Below, in pieces: positions 11,050 to 22,908 of a DNA stretch of 64,000 bases. Below the pieces are notes generated by a model. The model was not told the DNA's origin. It did not search any database and saw nothing but the letters and a program-made list of their open reading frames with translations. The DNA comes from Apodemus sylvaticus (taxonomy: Eukaryota; Chordata; Mammalia; Rodentia; Muridae): positions 88,347,861 to 88,411,860 of the forward strand of contig NC_067495.1 of assembly GCF_947179515.1 (NCBI RefSeq), given 5' to 3'. Made by a program: the position numbers and the translations under genes. How positions within the stretch are numbered: the first letter of the stretch is position 1; the number at the start of each line of letters is the position of its first letter.

Positions 11050-11125
11050 AAGGGAATGGCTCAGTTGGCAAAGTACTTGCCTGTAAGTGTGAGGATCTAA
11101 GTTGCATCAAGAATCCCATTAAGAT
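11050..11125 (+). mobile_element. tRNA-derived SINE fragment
   Basis: 'aatggctcagttggcaaag', 'cttgcctgtaagtgtgagg' and 'ctaagttgcatc' resemble the tRNA-like head of B3/ID-type SINEs. No tail is seen. Confidence 0.5.
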
Positions 11126-11484
11126 AAACCATGATGGATGGCCACAAGATGGAAGAGCACAGGTCTGTTATGACAGAATGCTTTTCCATCTCATCTTTTT
11201 CCTCCAACTCAACTCATTACTTGGGATTATTTTTTTTCCTGATCAGCTGTCCTTGCTATTGCTGCAAGTAGAAGTCTCTAATCGATTCCTTGAGGACAGA
11301 AGATCCTAAAAATCCTCTGGAGGGTCTTCTGAACCTTGTTATCATCTGATATCAGTGTCTGTTTTCAATTGCTTAATATGTATGCTGGAGGGATGGCTGA
11401 AAAACCTGAAGCTTGTTTGTAGATGGGAGAGCTTACGCATTTATGTGTGAGTACATGTGTTCAGTCCTTAGTGCCTGGGGTACA

Positions 11485-11503
11485 TGTGTGTGTGTGTGTG
11501 TGT
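11485..11503. repeat. Short (TG)n microsatellite
   Basis: About nine TG units ending just before the left arm of the inverted repeat. Confidence 0.9.
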
Positions 11504-11528
11504 CTCTTTGAACTTTTTCATCAGCAAC

Positions 11529-11852
11529 AAATGGTGGTTAATTCCTACTGCTATCTCTTTATGATACTTTTTTTGGTTCTTTCTTATTTGTTTCTCTTTT
11601 CTGGGGCAGTGTTCAAATTAAATTGCCTACAGCATTAATATATTAACTGAGTTCTATAGATATTGGTCTACAATCTGTTTTTCCTATGTCTTAGTTATTT
11701 TTCTATTGATGTGAAGAAACACCATGACTAAGGCAACATATGAAAGAGTTTATTGGGGCTTACAGTTTCAAAGGGTGAGTTCATGACCAAACAAAGTGCT
11801 GGAGTAGTAGCTGAGAGCTTATATGTTGAGACAACAAGCACAAAGAAGAGAA
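11529..11852. repeat. Left arm of a long inverted repeat
   Basis: The reverse complement of 12739-13095, starting with 'aaatggtggttaatt' against 'aattaaccaccattt'. The arm consists of 11529-11686 (not LTR) plus a minus-strand MaLR LTR fragment at 11687-11852. Over a 100-base comparison the arms agree at about 90%. This arm lacks roughly 33 bases present in the other. Confidence 0.9.
11687..11852 (-). mobile_element. ERVL-MaLR LTR fragment (ORR1-like), in inverted-repeat arm
   Basis: Begins TGTCTTAGTTA with 'gaagaaacaccatgac', the antisense 3' end of MT/ORR1-type LTRs. It is the mirror of the LTR at 12565-12936 and stops where the inverted-repeat homology stops. Confidence 0.75.
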
Positions 11853-12564
11853 AGCATAATACTGCTATGAGCCCACAGACCCAAAGTCAGTAGTGCCAGG
11901 AGCTTTGGTGTGTCATAAAACTCTAACTTGAAAATGTTTGTGGATGTTGCACTCCACAGGGAGCATGTAGCAGACAGTCAAATTAAATAAGAAAATGAAG
12001 TTTCCAAACAGCAGTTGTATTGCAGATGGCTCTGTTCACAGGACATCTCTTCATGTTCACATTGTGTACCATTCAATGAATCTGGCCTTCAGTAAAAGCA
12101 ATGTAATCTTTAGAAGACCAAAGTGGGCCTTTCTCTCTTGAATCTAGACAAGCTGCCATGTGAAGGAAAATGCAACACAAACTTAGTTCCAAACCAAGGT
12201 AACTCAATCGCAGGGTGCAACAACTAAAATCCTAATTTTGCAAGCCTTATTAAAACTGGATCCTCCATTGAAACTGTAAATCCCTCATAGCTAGAACTTG
12301 TCCTCACACTATCCCTGTCCAAAAGGTATTACTAATATTTTTACTCATTAAAATAGTATGCTTCTGTGAAATATCTGTTAACAATCAATAGTCTTGAGAA
12401 TGAGATATTGGGAATTATCTGTAAGTATTACTGTAGCTTATGTAAAGGAGCACAGGACCAGCATGTTTTAGTCAGTGGGCTCTTGAAGCCAAGACAGAGC
12501 AACTGGGCATCAGACCAGATGGGGAACAACAGACCTCATCAGCTTTAGTTACAGGGCCCTAAGG
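11853..12564. other. Spacer of the inverted repeat
   Basis: Unique-looking sequence between the two arms. Short frames only and no recognised element. Confidence 0.5.
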
Positions 12565-12936
12565 TACAATGGTTTGGATGAGAATGGTCTCCATAGGCTC
12601 ATATGTTTGAATTCTTGGTTCTAAGTTGGTAGAACTGTCTGGGAAGAATTGTTGGAAGAGGTGTGACTTTGTTATAGGAGGTATGTCTCTGCAGCTGGGT
12701 TTTCAGGTTTCAAAAGCCCACAGTATTCTTAGATAGCGCTCTCTTCTTTGTGCTTGTTGTCTCAACATATAAGCTCTCAGCTACTACACCAGCACCGTGT
12801 TTGTCTGACTGCTGCCATGCTCACCACCATGTTGGTCATGAACTCACCCTTTGAAACTGTAAGCCCCAATAAACTCTTTCATATGTTGCCTTAGTCATAG
12901 TGTTTCTTCCCATCAATAGAAAATGTAACTAAAACA
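12565..12936 (+). mobile_element. ERVL-MaLR LTR (ORR1-like), sense
   Basis: Starts near 'tttggatgagaatggtctcc' and 'ataggctcatatgtttgaat', the typical ORR1 head. It ends 'ccaataaactctttcat...aactaaaaca' with an AATAAA. Its 3' half (12739-12936) belongs to the right arm of the inverted repeat. Confidence 0.8.
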
Positions 12937-13095
12937 TAAGAAAAACAGATTATAGACAAATATCTATAGAACTCAGTTAATATATTAATGCTGTAGGCAA
13001 TTTTTACTTGAACACTGGCCCGGAAAAGAGAAACACAGAAGAAAGACACAAAAGAAGGATCATAGAGAGATAGCAGTGGGAATTAACCACCATTT
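12739..13095. repeat. Right arm of a long inverted repeat
   Basis: Partner of 11529-11852, 357 bases against 324. It comprises the 3' half of a sense MaLR LTR and about 160 bases of adjoining sequence that is also present, inverted, beside the left LTR fragment. Confidence 0.9.
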
Positions 13096-13948
13096 CTACA
13101 ACGGAATTAAATCACCAGAAAAGATATTAATGCCTGTGATATAATGAATGCTTAATTACCAAAACTAAATTACATACTACTTTTTAGACAAAATGAATTT
13201 GATAGCTTTTAGTTATTAATCTGGCACTATCTTTTTTCTTTCCCTCCCTAGCACAGGTAATAAATACTTCACTTTATAATATTTTTTAAATTCTCATACT
13301 ATCTTCATTTTATATTTTAAATGATATATACCTGGTTTACACATTATATTACAACTCCCCTTTCACCCAAAATGCTTTGACAAGTGGAAATTTGAATTGT
13401 AAGAGAATTTTAACTGAAATTCACTTTTTTTAGTAATTCTTTATAATACAGGGATTGTACATTTTCTAAATAGGAAATGTAGCACCACAGGAAAGGTTAG
13501 ATTGCCCTTATCTTATGGAACTGAACAGTCCATTTTTTGAATAGTATCAGATAAGGACTCTATGAAGGTACAACAATAGTTTGTTCAGTGGCTGTATTTT
13601 CCCAAATGTGTAACTACATGTAGTGCACAACAAGTTGGAAAAGTGAGACTGCATTTAAGAAAAGTTCTGTGGTCGAATTTCTATAGTCTTTGCAGCTGAT
13701 ATCACCACCTGGAGCATTCAAATAGGTAATAAACCTATATGAGCAAAGGCATAGCATTTGCCTCTGTACAGAGAAAAGGGCTATATAAGGGAGCCCACAG
13801 GACTGCAGGCCGTTCTCATGTAGCAAAATCCCACTTAAAACAAATCTCTCCTTTCTCCTGGGATCGGCTGTAATCCTGGGATTAGGTGGATCAGTACTGG
13901 CAGTAGTTGTTCTTTGCTAAGAGAATTTGCTCTAGTTGTATGGGGCTC

Positions 13949-13992
<44 letters not shown>

Positions 13993-14006
13993 TTTCTTTC
14001 TTTCTT

Positions 14007-14074
<68 letters not shown>
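13949..14074. repeat. Compound (CTTT)n-(CT)n-(CTTT)n pyrimidine tract
   Basis: 126 bases of pure C/T on the plus strand: CTTT units, about 27 CT units, then CTTT again. The arrangement is nearly mirror-symmetric. S/F/L-rich forward and E/R/K-rich reverse open frames across it are compositional artefacts. Confidence 0.97.
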
Positions 14075-14099
14075 ATTTTTTTTTTCTTCAAATTTCAAA

Positions 14100-17000
14100 A
14101 CCTAGGGTGAAGAACATTTTACTTAGTAATGACTTTCTCAAGGTGGTCTTTGATCCATGATTCTACTTTGTATTCTCCAGGGCCAAATCTTATCCTCAAA
14201 GCCCAACTTCATCAGATTTGGATGAATCACGAAGGCAAATGTTGTCTGTAGTCTCTATCTTTCTAATAGACTGTGAGGGAGACAAGACTTACTTTACATT
14301 GTATCTTCCTTCTCTGCCTTAGTGCCCTGTGATGTCATTAAGCACTAGTTAAATGTTTGTAGCATGGATACATGGTGTACTGTAATAATGTGGTATATCT
14401 AGCATTAATAGCACACTTGATTGCTACTGTACAGAACTACCTTGAAACGGGGAAATCTCTATGAACACTTTTAAACTTTAGTCAAGATTTACATGTTGGA
14501 TTAATGTGAAAAGACTTTGACAACCCTTTACCCCTTTTCAAATTTCTTTTGTGAAAAACACTGAACAAATGCGAAAATTCTACATTTTTTCACTTGTAGG
14601 TGCTTGAGACATTAAAAGTAAAGCAGAAACACATAATGTTTTCCCAAAAAGCTTCCTGACTTTCAAATCACCTTGCTATCCTCACTGCTGTATTGATATT
14701 TGACAGGGTCTGGCAATGAGAATTTTACTTACATTGGGCAACCAAGATGTCTTTTTCTTGCATGTCGATTGAACATATAAATATACAGATGTATAAACCA
14801 TTGTAATGGGAATTTCTCCAATGTAATTCTAAATATAGTACATTAAGTAGATATAATGCTATGCATTTTTCATGAATTCAAATGATTAGTCAGGAAGATT
14901 TGAATTATAAATGTCACTTTTTTTAAGTTTCCATTTGAAAACCTCCGTGATATCTACAACATTTAACTCTTATCCCATGTCTCTAAGAAAGACTAAGAGG
15001 AAGACATTAAAAAGAATTTCTGCTCCACCTTTTCAGATCATTACTTTATTTTCCAGAAGTGTATCCTATTCCAGGAAGACAGATATGTCCCATTGATCTT
15101 AGAAATATGTTGTTCCATGGCTGCAATTCCTTTCTCTGAGATCATCTGGTATTTTAAATTTATTACCAATTGGCTGCTGCAGTGTGGGTTTCAGTTGCTG
15201 AGAATTTAGAGTCCATTACAAGAGTGAGGTTTGGAGTAATTTCCTGGACTATGTTAGATGCCAAAGTCCTCTCACACTGATCTTGTGTCACTCTTTTGGC
15301 TGCCAGTCTCAATGGGCAGATCTGTCTTTGTACTTGTGTGGATCTGCTAGGAAGAATACATTCCACAGGCAGCTTTTGTCAAGATTGTAATCTTCTATTT
15401 TATAAGAAAGAAACCTGAAGCAGAAATACTAAAATACATCTAGAAAGCAAAATTCAAACCAGAAGTCTGAATTAAATCTGTTGAATGGCTTCATTTGCTC
15501 CTAACCCTCATGGCATGGTCACTGGTGTTGTTTGTCATGGGTGTCTGGGTCGTGGAAGTCAATATTCAGATTCATTCCTCCGAAGTACATGACTGATTTT
15601 CCTATACACATAGTACTGGAAGTCTAGGCTGAAGTGGAAATAGCCCATTTAGGGAAAAAAGCTCAGGAGACCTTCTTCAAAGTGGAACAGAAGCAGAAGT
15701 AAAGGTCTATTTGTGACTATGCTTCTTAGGAACACTTCAACTGGCAACTCTTAATTGTCTCACTAGCATTTGGTGATAATTAGGCAGAGTTTCAAAGACA
15801 TTTGGAAGAAAGGTCCCTAAGTCACCTTTGGCCACAGACACTGATGTTCTTACACTACACATGGCATCAGTCATTCAGAGTATGGTAGGCTTAGGTCAAA
15901 TTTAAGTCTCAGTGTCCATCACAAATAGTGCTCACAAAAATCAAAGTAAGAACTCACAGGGCTTACTTAGATCATGAAATAAAGTAGCTGTTGTCAGTGA
16001 CTTTGAAGTTGTCATCAGTACATACATTTTATTACCCTCTTACTATTTTTGATGGACGTTCTGTAACTCTTTTCCTTGCCCTAAATTGGATACTGAAATA
16101 AATAAGACCCCATATCTCTGAAAAATAAGTGAAGATGCTTACATTTCTTATATTCTGAATTTTTATTAGACCAAAACATTTGAAAAAAATCAATTTCTTC
16201 TCCACCTGCCTATCAAGGGCTGGATTAAGGATTTATAAGAATTGAAGACAGCACTTGTGAAGCATAGAGCACTCCCTGACTGCTACTCTACCCTCACTTC
16301 ATCCTGAGCAAAGTTGGAATACTGATTTTGAGGTGGGGGGGACAGTTCAGCTCTGGTGGAGGAAATGTACTTTTAAATGTTTCCCTTTGAAGAGTGAATG
16401 TGATTATGATTATTGTACAAATGCACTTGGCATTACTGACATATTTAAGATTCAGCACATAATGCACAATCTTGATTTAGAAACTTAAATAGTTTATTTT
16501 TTAAGAGCTTTCCATTTCACCTTTAAGCTTGTGTTACATAAGCTTAATGGACTCACTCAGCTTTCTTGTGGAGAGATCCACCAGGTGAATAACTGTAAGC
16601 TCATGAGCTTTGAAGGAAAGGCTTATTTTGCCAGATTGCCCCTCCTGCTTAGTGTTTAGTGATGTGCTATTCTGTATGCACTGATTCTCACACCACAAAA
16701 CTCTGATAATATTTATTACAGAATTAAAATATCTTTTGTCCCTTCCTCCCTGTTTCTTTTTGCATAAATTTAGTAGGTCAAGTTTTTAACTAAGGTGATG
16801 CCTGAATTAAATTGACAAATTCAAATGCCAGAAATTTAGAATTGTATTTACAAATTTCATCTAGAGCATATCACCATCAAAATGTCACAGACATTAACTC
16901 ATAGCAAGGGGAAACTTCATTTTGATTTCAACTCTTAGTTCATGCCATTGTTGTGTTGTCGAACATTTCGAAGTGCAGTGGAGCTGATGGGCTTGGTGAC

Positions 17001-17430
17001 ACAAATTCAATGCATAAATATTCCTTCAAACTACAGACAGACTCTGGCACATAAGGGGAATAAAACATATCTTTAGAGGAATATGTGCAGTTTTCAAAGA
17101 AAGAAATGGAAAAACTTTAGAGATGATTGAACCAGAATCCATTTCAGCATAAAAACACAAACAATAGACTATGCTTTGAAAATTCAAATACCAAAGTCTT
17201 GTTTACTTAAAAATATTAATAAGATGTCTTCTTTTGTTTTTCTGAAGGAACAAAACTGATTATACCCGTTCAGTTTTGATTCTCAGGTTTTAAAATATTT
17301 CTATTCTTTTGAGGTTTCTGAATATCTTTACCAGATATTTGAGCCCAAATGCTTCCAAATGTTCATATTTTTCTTAGAATTTTATATATCTAGGATACAT
17401 AAACTCTGCAAATGCATTGAACATTATTTT
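14100..17430. other. No gene or recognised repeat
   Basis: About 3.3 kb of AT-rich, CpG-poor, unique-looking DNA. Short open frames (60-70 codons) lack initiation context, domains or codon bias. A G-run lies near 16335. Nothing else is supportable. Confidence 0.5.
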
Positions 17431-17445
17431 TCAAATTAATATTCA

Positions 17446-18131
17446 GAGGGTGTGGAGAAAGAGGAACACTCCTCCACTGCTGGTGGGGTTGCAAATTGGT
17501 ACAACCACTCTGGAAAGCAGTCTGGCAGTTCCTCTGAAAACTGGGCACCTCACTTCCAGAAGATCCTGCTATACCACTCCTGGGCATATACCCAGAAGAC
17601 TCCCCACCATGTAATAAGGACACATGCTCTATTATGTTCATAGCAACCCTATTTATAATTGCCAGATGTTGGAAAGAACCCAGGTATCCCTCAACAGAAG
17701 AGTGGATGCAAAAAATGTGGTATATCTACACAATGGAGTACTATTCAGCCATTAGAAACAATGAATTCATGAAATTCTTAGGCAAATGGATGGAGCTAGA
17801 GAATATCATACTAAGTGAGGTAACCCAGACTCAAAAGGTGAATCATGGTATGCACTCACTAATAAGTGGATATTAACCTAGAAAACTGGAATACCCAAAA
17901 CATAATCCACACATCAAATGAGGTACAAGAAGAAAGGAGGAGTGGCCCCTGGTTCTGGAAAGACTCAGTGAAACAGTATTCGGCAAAACCAGAACGGGGA
18001 AGTGGGAAGGGGTGGGTGGGAGGACAGGGGAAGAGAAGGGGGCTTACGGGACTTTCGGGGAGTGGGGGGGCTAGAAAAGGGAAATCATTTGAAATGTAAA
18101 TAAATTATATCGAATAAAAAAATTAAAAAAA
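17446..18131 (+). mobile_element. L1 3' end, 5'-truncated, young mouse type
   Basis: Begins inside ORF2 at the cysteine-rich C-terminal coding region ('gtgtggagaaagaggaacac') and runs through the ORF2 end ('ctaataagtggatatta') and the G-rich 3' UTR to an 'aaattatatcgaataaaa' tail. The 8-bp duplication aatattca is found at 17438-17445 and 18132-18139. The ORF2 remnant is frame-broken. Confidence 0.93.
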
Positions 18132-19141
18132 AATATTCATTTTGTTCTTATGCTGTTATTTGGGATGCCCACCAGAGATGACCACTCGGTAACAGCTTGT
18201 AAGCAATTGAACGCCTTTGAAAAAAGTATTAGATATCTGCTTTATTTACATTTCAAAAGTTATCCCCTTTCCTCATTTACCCACCAAAACCCCCTATTCT
18301 CTCCCCCTCCCCCTGCTTACCAATCCTCCTCCTTCTTTCCTAACCTGGTCTTCCTCTACACTGGGGTATCAAGCCTTCACAGGACAAATGGCCTTTCCTC
18401 TCACTGATGTCTGAAAAGGCCATCCTCTGCTATATATGTAGTTGGAGCCATGGATTCTCTTCATATGTACTCATTGGTTGGGGGTTTAGTCCTTGGGAGC
18501 TCTGGGGATACTAGTGGGAACATATTATTGTTCCTCTTATGGGGCTGCAATCCCCTTCTGCTCCTTGGATCCTTTCTCTAACTTCATCATTGGGGACCCT
18601 ATGCTCAGTCCATTGGTTGGCTGTGAGTCATGGGCATTTTGTCCCCCTTCTAAGGACCAAAGTATTCATACTTTGTTGGTTCTTCTTCTTGAGCTTCATG
18701 TGGTCGGTGCATTGTATCTTGGGTATTATGAGCTTCGGAGCTAATATTCACTTATCAGTGAGTGCAATACCATGTGTGTTCTTTTGTGGTTAGGTTTCCT
18801 TACTGAAGATGATATTTTCTAGTTCCATCCATTTGCTTAAAAATTTCATGAATTTGTTTTTAATAGCTGAGTAGTACTCCATTGTGTACCATATTTTCTG
18901 TATCCATTCCTCTGTTGAGAGACATCTGAGTTCTTTCCACCTTCTGGCTATTGTAAATAAGGCTGCTATGAACATAGTGGAGATTGTGTCCTTATTACAT
19001 GTAGGGGCATCTTCTGAGTATATGGCCAGGAGTGGTATAGCAGGATCTTCTGGAAGTGAGGTGTCCAGTTTTCAGAGGAACTGCCAGACTGCTTTCCAGA
19101 ATGGTTGTACCATCTTGCAATCCCACCAGCAATGGAGGAGT

Positions 19142-20111
19142 GTTCCTCTTTCTCCACATCCCCTATAGCACCTGCTATCCCCTGAGTTTTTATCTTAGCC
19201 ATTCTGACTTTTGTGAGGTAGACACTCAGTTTGTTTTGATTTGCATTTCCTCGATGATTAAGTATGTTGAACATTTCTTTAGATGTTTCTCAGCCATTCC
19301 TTATTCCTCCATTGAGAATTCTTTTTTAGCTTGTACCCCATTTTTTAGATGTAGAGAGCTGTATTGGGGTGCTATTCCACCTGGCAGGAACTTGACATTG
19401 ACCAAGGTGAAGTTCCTCTCCCAGCCTTCCAGCAGGAATTCCTGTGCTAGACATAACCCCCTCCTCCTAGGGTGAAGCACTCAGACCAAGATAAAGCCCA
19501 TTGTTCTCCATGGACCTGCAGTTCCTTGAGGCACCAGCCACGAGCAGAGCAAAGGAACCAGTTCTGCAGAGCTGTTTCCAGCCTTTGGGGGAAGGATCTT
19601 CCCCTGTCTACATATATTTGGAGACCTCCATGAAATTTTGAGCCTTGAAAGGAAATTCATCTTGTTTCTCCCATCACCCCATTTCTATCTCCAGCTTTTC
19701 TTCCAGGGAACCTGGTAACCCATTTGAATGTAGCCATGGGCAGCCACATTTAGTAGGGCTATTTCTTTCTCTGGGATCTAACTTCTTGAGTTCTTTGTAT
19801 ATATTTGATATTAGCCCTCTCTCAGTTGTTCCTCTTTGTCCACATCCTCTATAGCATCTGCTGGAGTTTTTATCTGAGTTTTTATCTTAGCCATTCTGAC
19901 TGGTGTGAGGTGAAATCTCAGGGATGTTTGATTTGCATGTCCCTGATGATTCGGGATGTTGAACATTTTTTAGGTGTTTCTCAGCCATTCCTTATTGCTC
20001 AGTTGAGAATTCTTTTTTAGCTTGTACCCCATTTTTTACTACGGCTATTTCTTCACCTGGAATCTAACTTCTTGAGTTCTTTGTATATACTGGATATTAG
20101 CCCTCTATCAG
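19142..20111 (-). repeat. Tandem duplication of an L1 ORF2 segment
   Basis: The segment from 'gttcctctttctccacatcc' to 'attagccctct' occurs twice. Copy 1 covers 19142-19827 but is split by the LTR, about 281 L1 bases once the LTR and its TSD are removed. Copy 2 covers 19829-20111. The second copy joins the first directly at about 19828. Only copy 1 has the LTR. Confidence 0.85.
19350..19748. mobile_element. Solo LTR of an endogenous retrovirus, 6-bp TSD
   Basis: 399 bp starting TGTAGAGAGC and ending GCAGCCACA, flanked by tttaga (19344-19349) and tttagt (19749-19754). A 6-bp duplication suggests the ERV2/ERVK class. The surrounding L1 reads continuously when it is removed. There is no coding content. 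Family name and orientation are uncertain. Confidence 0.75.
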
Positions 20112-20984
20112 ATGTAGGATTGGTAAAGATATTTTCCCAATCTCTTGGCTGCTGTTTTGTTCCTTTTGACAGTGTCCTTTGCCTTACAGAAGCTTTGAAA
20201 TTTTATGAGGTCCCATTTGTCAATTCTTGATCTTAGAGTGTAAGCTATTGGTGTTCTGTTCAGGAACTTTCTCCCTGTGCCCATGTGCTCCATGTTCTTT
20301 CCCACTTTCTTTTCTATAAGTTTTAGTGTGTCTGGTTTTATGTGGAGGTCCTTGATCCACTTGGTCTTGAGCTTTGTACAGGGATATAAGAATGGATCAA
20401 TTTTCATTCGTTTACTTGCTGACTGCAAGTTGAACCAGCATCATTTGTTGAAAATACTGTCTTTTTTCCACTGGATGGTTTTAGCTCCTTTGTCAAACAA
20501 AGATCAAGTGACCATATGTGTGTGGGTTTGTTTCTGAGTCTTCAATTCTATTCCATTGATATACCTGCCTGTCATTATACTGATACTATGTAGTTTTTAT
20601 CATGATTGCTCTATAGTATAGCTTGAGGTCAGAGATGGTGATACTGTCAGAGGCTCTTTTATTTTTAAGAATAGTTTTTTGATATCCTGAGGTTTTTGTT
20701 ATTCCAGATAAATTTGGAAATTGCTCTTTCTAACTCAGTGAAGAATTGAGTTGGAATTTTGATGGTGATTGCATTGAATCTGTAGATGGCTTTAGGCAAG
20801 ACAGCCATTTTTACTATATTAACCCTCTCAATCCATGAGCATGGGAGATTTTTCTATCTTCTGAGATCTTCAATTTCTTTCTTCAGAGACTTGAAGTTAT
20901 TGTCATATAGATATTTCACTTGTTTGGTTAGAGCCATTCCTGTCATATCATCTTACAGTATTCAACAGTGTACCTACTGTTAAT

Positions 20985-21560
20985 ATCCTTGTGCAGGTCT
21001 TGTTTAGGCCACCATATTGGTGAGATTGTATGGGTGCATCAATTCTGTCATTCCTGAAAGATACACCAGGTATCTTTGTCATCTACTGGTAACAATTTTT
21101 CTGACCTCATTTCTCTGATGTTTCCTGAGACTTGATTGCAGAGGATGTGTGGTAGATTTACTAAGTGGGTCTGAATACCCTATAGTCACTTGTTCTATGT
21201 ATTTTGTCCACTTGTGGATTTCTCAAATGGTCTCTGCCTATTATAAAAAGAAAAAAACATTCTTTGATGGTACACTTATCTCTGGTTACAAGAATAGATA
21301 TCTATATGCAATTGGGAATTATGCTGCTTTAGTAATGTGGAAGCAGTAGGTTTTGTTCCAGCATCTGTGACCTCAATAACAACTAATTGGCCATGTTTAT
21401 AGTAGTAGGCATGGATTTTCTCCTGTTAAGCAGGCCTTAAGTCCAACTAAATAGCTGTTGCTTACATTTAATATAAATGTACTATTTATATTACTTATAT
21501 GGTACTATTATATCATTTGGAATATCTTTCCTATCCAGCCATTGTTATGACTTATAGACT
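20985..21560. repeat. Unnamed dispersed rodent repeat (probable)
   Basis: Phrases such as 'tggtgagattgtatgggtg', 'tgtggtagatttactaagtg' and 'ttctcctgttaagcaggc' are ones I associate with a repeat often lying beside murine L1s. I cannot assign a family. It adjoins the broken 5' side of the reverse L1. Confidence 0.45.
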
Positions 21561-21602
21561 TAAATATGAGTAGAACTCCTGATTGCCTTTTCTCCTAGGT
21601 AG

Positions 21603-21725
21603 CTCTCAAAGCACCTTTGAATTTAATTCCCAGAATCCATATCACATGCATGCTCGCAAAAACTGTAACTCTAGTTTCAGGGATCCAATGACCTCCTCTG
21701 GCCTCTTGTATGTGAACTAATGTCC
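21603..21725 (+). mobile_element. B3 SINE fragment
   Basis: 'gaatttaattcccagaatcc', 'aactgtaactctagtttcag' and 'gacctcctctggcctc' follow the B3 body in sense. Confidence 0.65.
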
Positions 21726-22009
21726 ACGTAGGAAGTTTACAGATAATTTCTAGCTGTATTCCTCCATTTCTTATGTTCAAAGTATGTGATATTTTTAGCA
21801 ATGGTTCTGGGAAGCAACCAGGGGCAATGGCAGTAAATTATATTAGTTTTGTGAATCTCTTGAACTCCTCTGATCAACAACTGAATAGTCTATGGTTTTT
21901 TTGCAGGGATAGGGGTGGCCATTATCAGCTTGTGTAGATTCACTTGTATAGTACATGCATTTTATTTTATTCATGTGATTGTTTTGTTTTCATGTATATT
22001 TGTAAAGCA

Positions 22010-22185
22010 TATGTGTACTTGGTACCTGAGAAGGCTATAAGAGGGCATTAGAACCCTTGAAACTGGAGTTATAGACAGTTCTGGGTATGTCTGTGGCATG
22101 GATGCTGGGAATCCAAATAAAATCCAGGTCCTCTGGAAGAGCAACCTATGTTATTAACTGCAGAGTCATCACTCTATTCCACTCT
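22010..22185 (-). mobile_element. B3 SINE
   Basis: Antisense B3: 'gaaactggagttatagacag', 'gatgctgggaatcc', 'aggtcctctggaagagcaac', then the inverted tRNA-like head 'agagtcatcactct'. Confidence 0.75.
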
Positions 22186-22636
22186 GTATTAACTGTTAAG
22201 AATGATTATAGAATGATAGTTTTCCTATGGCTTTTCCAGATATCCCTAAGGTTACTTAGCTGTACTTCCTCTCTGTGTCTATATTGCCTTCATTCTCCCT
22301 CTCCAGTTAAAGTCTCCATGTTTTCCCATTTTCCCCTTCATGTCACATGTGTCCTATTATCTTTCTATATATATATATTCTCTTCTACTTTATCTTCCAT
22401 GTTCTTTGTCCTTTACTGGTTTCTATGATTATTTAGGTTATATACTTAAATCTAAACACTCACAATTAGTATCCACAAATAAGAGTATGTCCTTTTTGGT
22501 TCTATATATTTTGAATTTGGATTACTTTGCTTAATATTATTCATTCCAGATCCAACCAGTTACCTGAAATGCTCATAATTTAATTTTTTCTTATTGCCAA
22601 ATAATATTCTATAATGTAGATATGCCACATATTCTT

Positions 22637-22908
22637 TTTTATTAGATATTTGCTTTATTGACATTTCAAATGTTATCCCCTTTCCTCATTTACCGACCAA
22701 AAACACTTTACCCCATTCCCCCTCCCCCTCCTCACTTGTCCACCCACTCCAGTTTTGCTATCCTGGCATTCCAGGACAATGAACCTTCACAGGTCCAAGG
22801 GCCTCTCCTCTCATTGATGTCTGACAAGAACATTCTCTACTACACTTGTGGCTGGAGCCATGGGACTCTCTTAGGTCGGTGATTAAGTCCCTCAGAGCTT
22901 TATGGTTA
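22637..22908 (-). mobile_element. L1 3' end, short 5'-truncated insertion inside older L1
   Basis: Starts with a T-run and 'ttgacatttcaaatgttatc' (antisense L1 3' UTR) and stops in the 3' UTR. The 12-bp duplication ccacatattctt (22625-22636) and ccacattttctt (22909-22920) differs at one base. The target is the 'accacattttctt' of the host L1. Confidence 0.9.

Larger units (their letters stand above)
18222..20945 (-). mobile_element. L1 (ORF2 and 3' UTR) in reverse orientation, internally duplicated and interrupted
   Basis: From left to right it runs from the 3' UTR ('ttatttacatttcaaaag') into the ORF2 C terminus and up through ORF2 to near 'tcacttgtttggttagag'. Minus-strand frames carry L1 words such as 'YHSWPYTQKM' and 'MEYYSAIKN', but all are broken. 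A solo LTR (19350-19748) interrupts it and a roughly 281-bp segment is tandemly duplicated (19142-20111). No T-tail or TSD is clear at 18222, so the copy looks old or edited. Confidence 0.9.

Noticed and set aside
13835..14160. E/R/K-rich and S/L/F-rich small proteins
   Set aside because: Translations of the CTTT/CT microsatellite in alternative frames.
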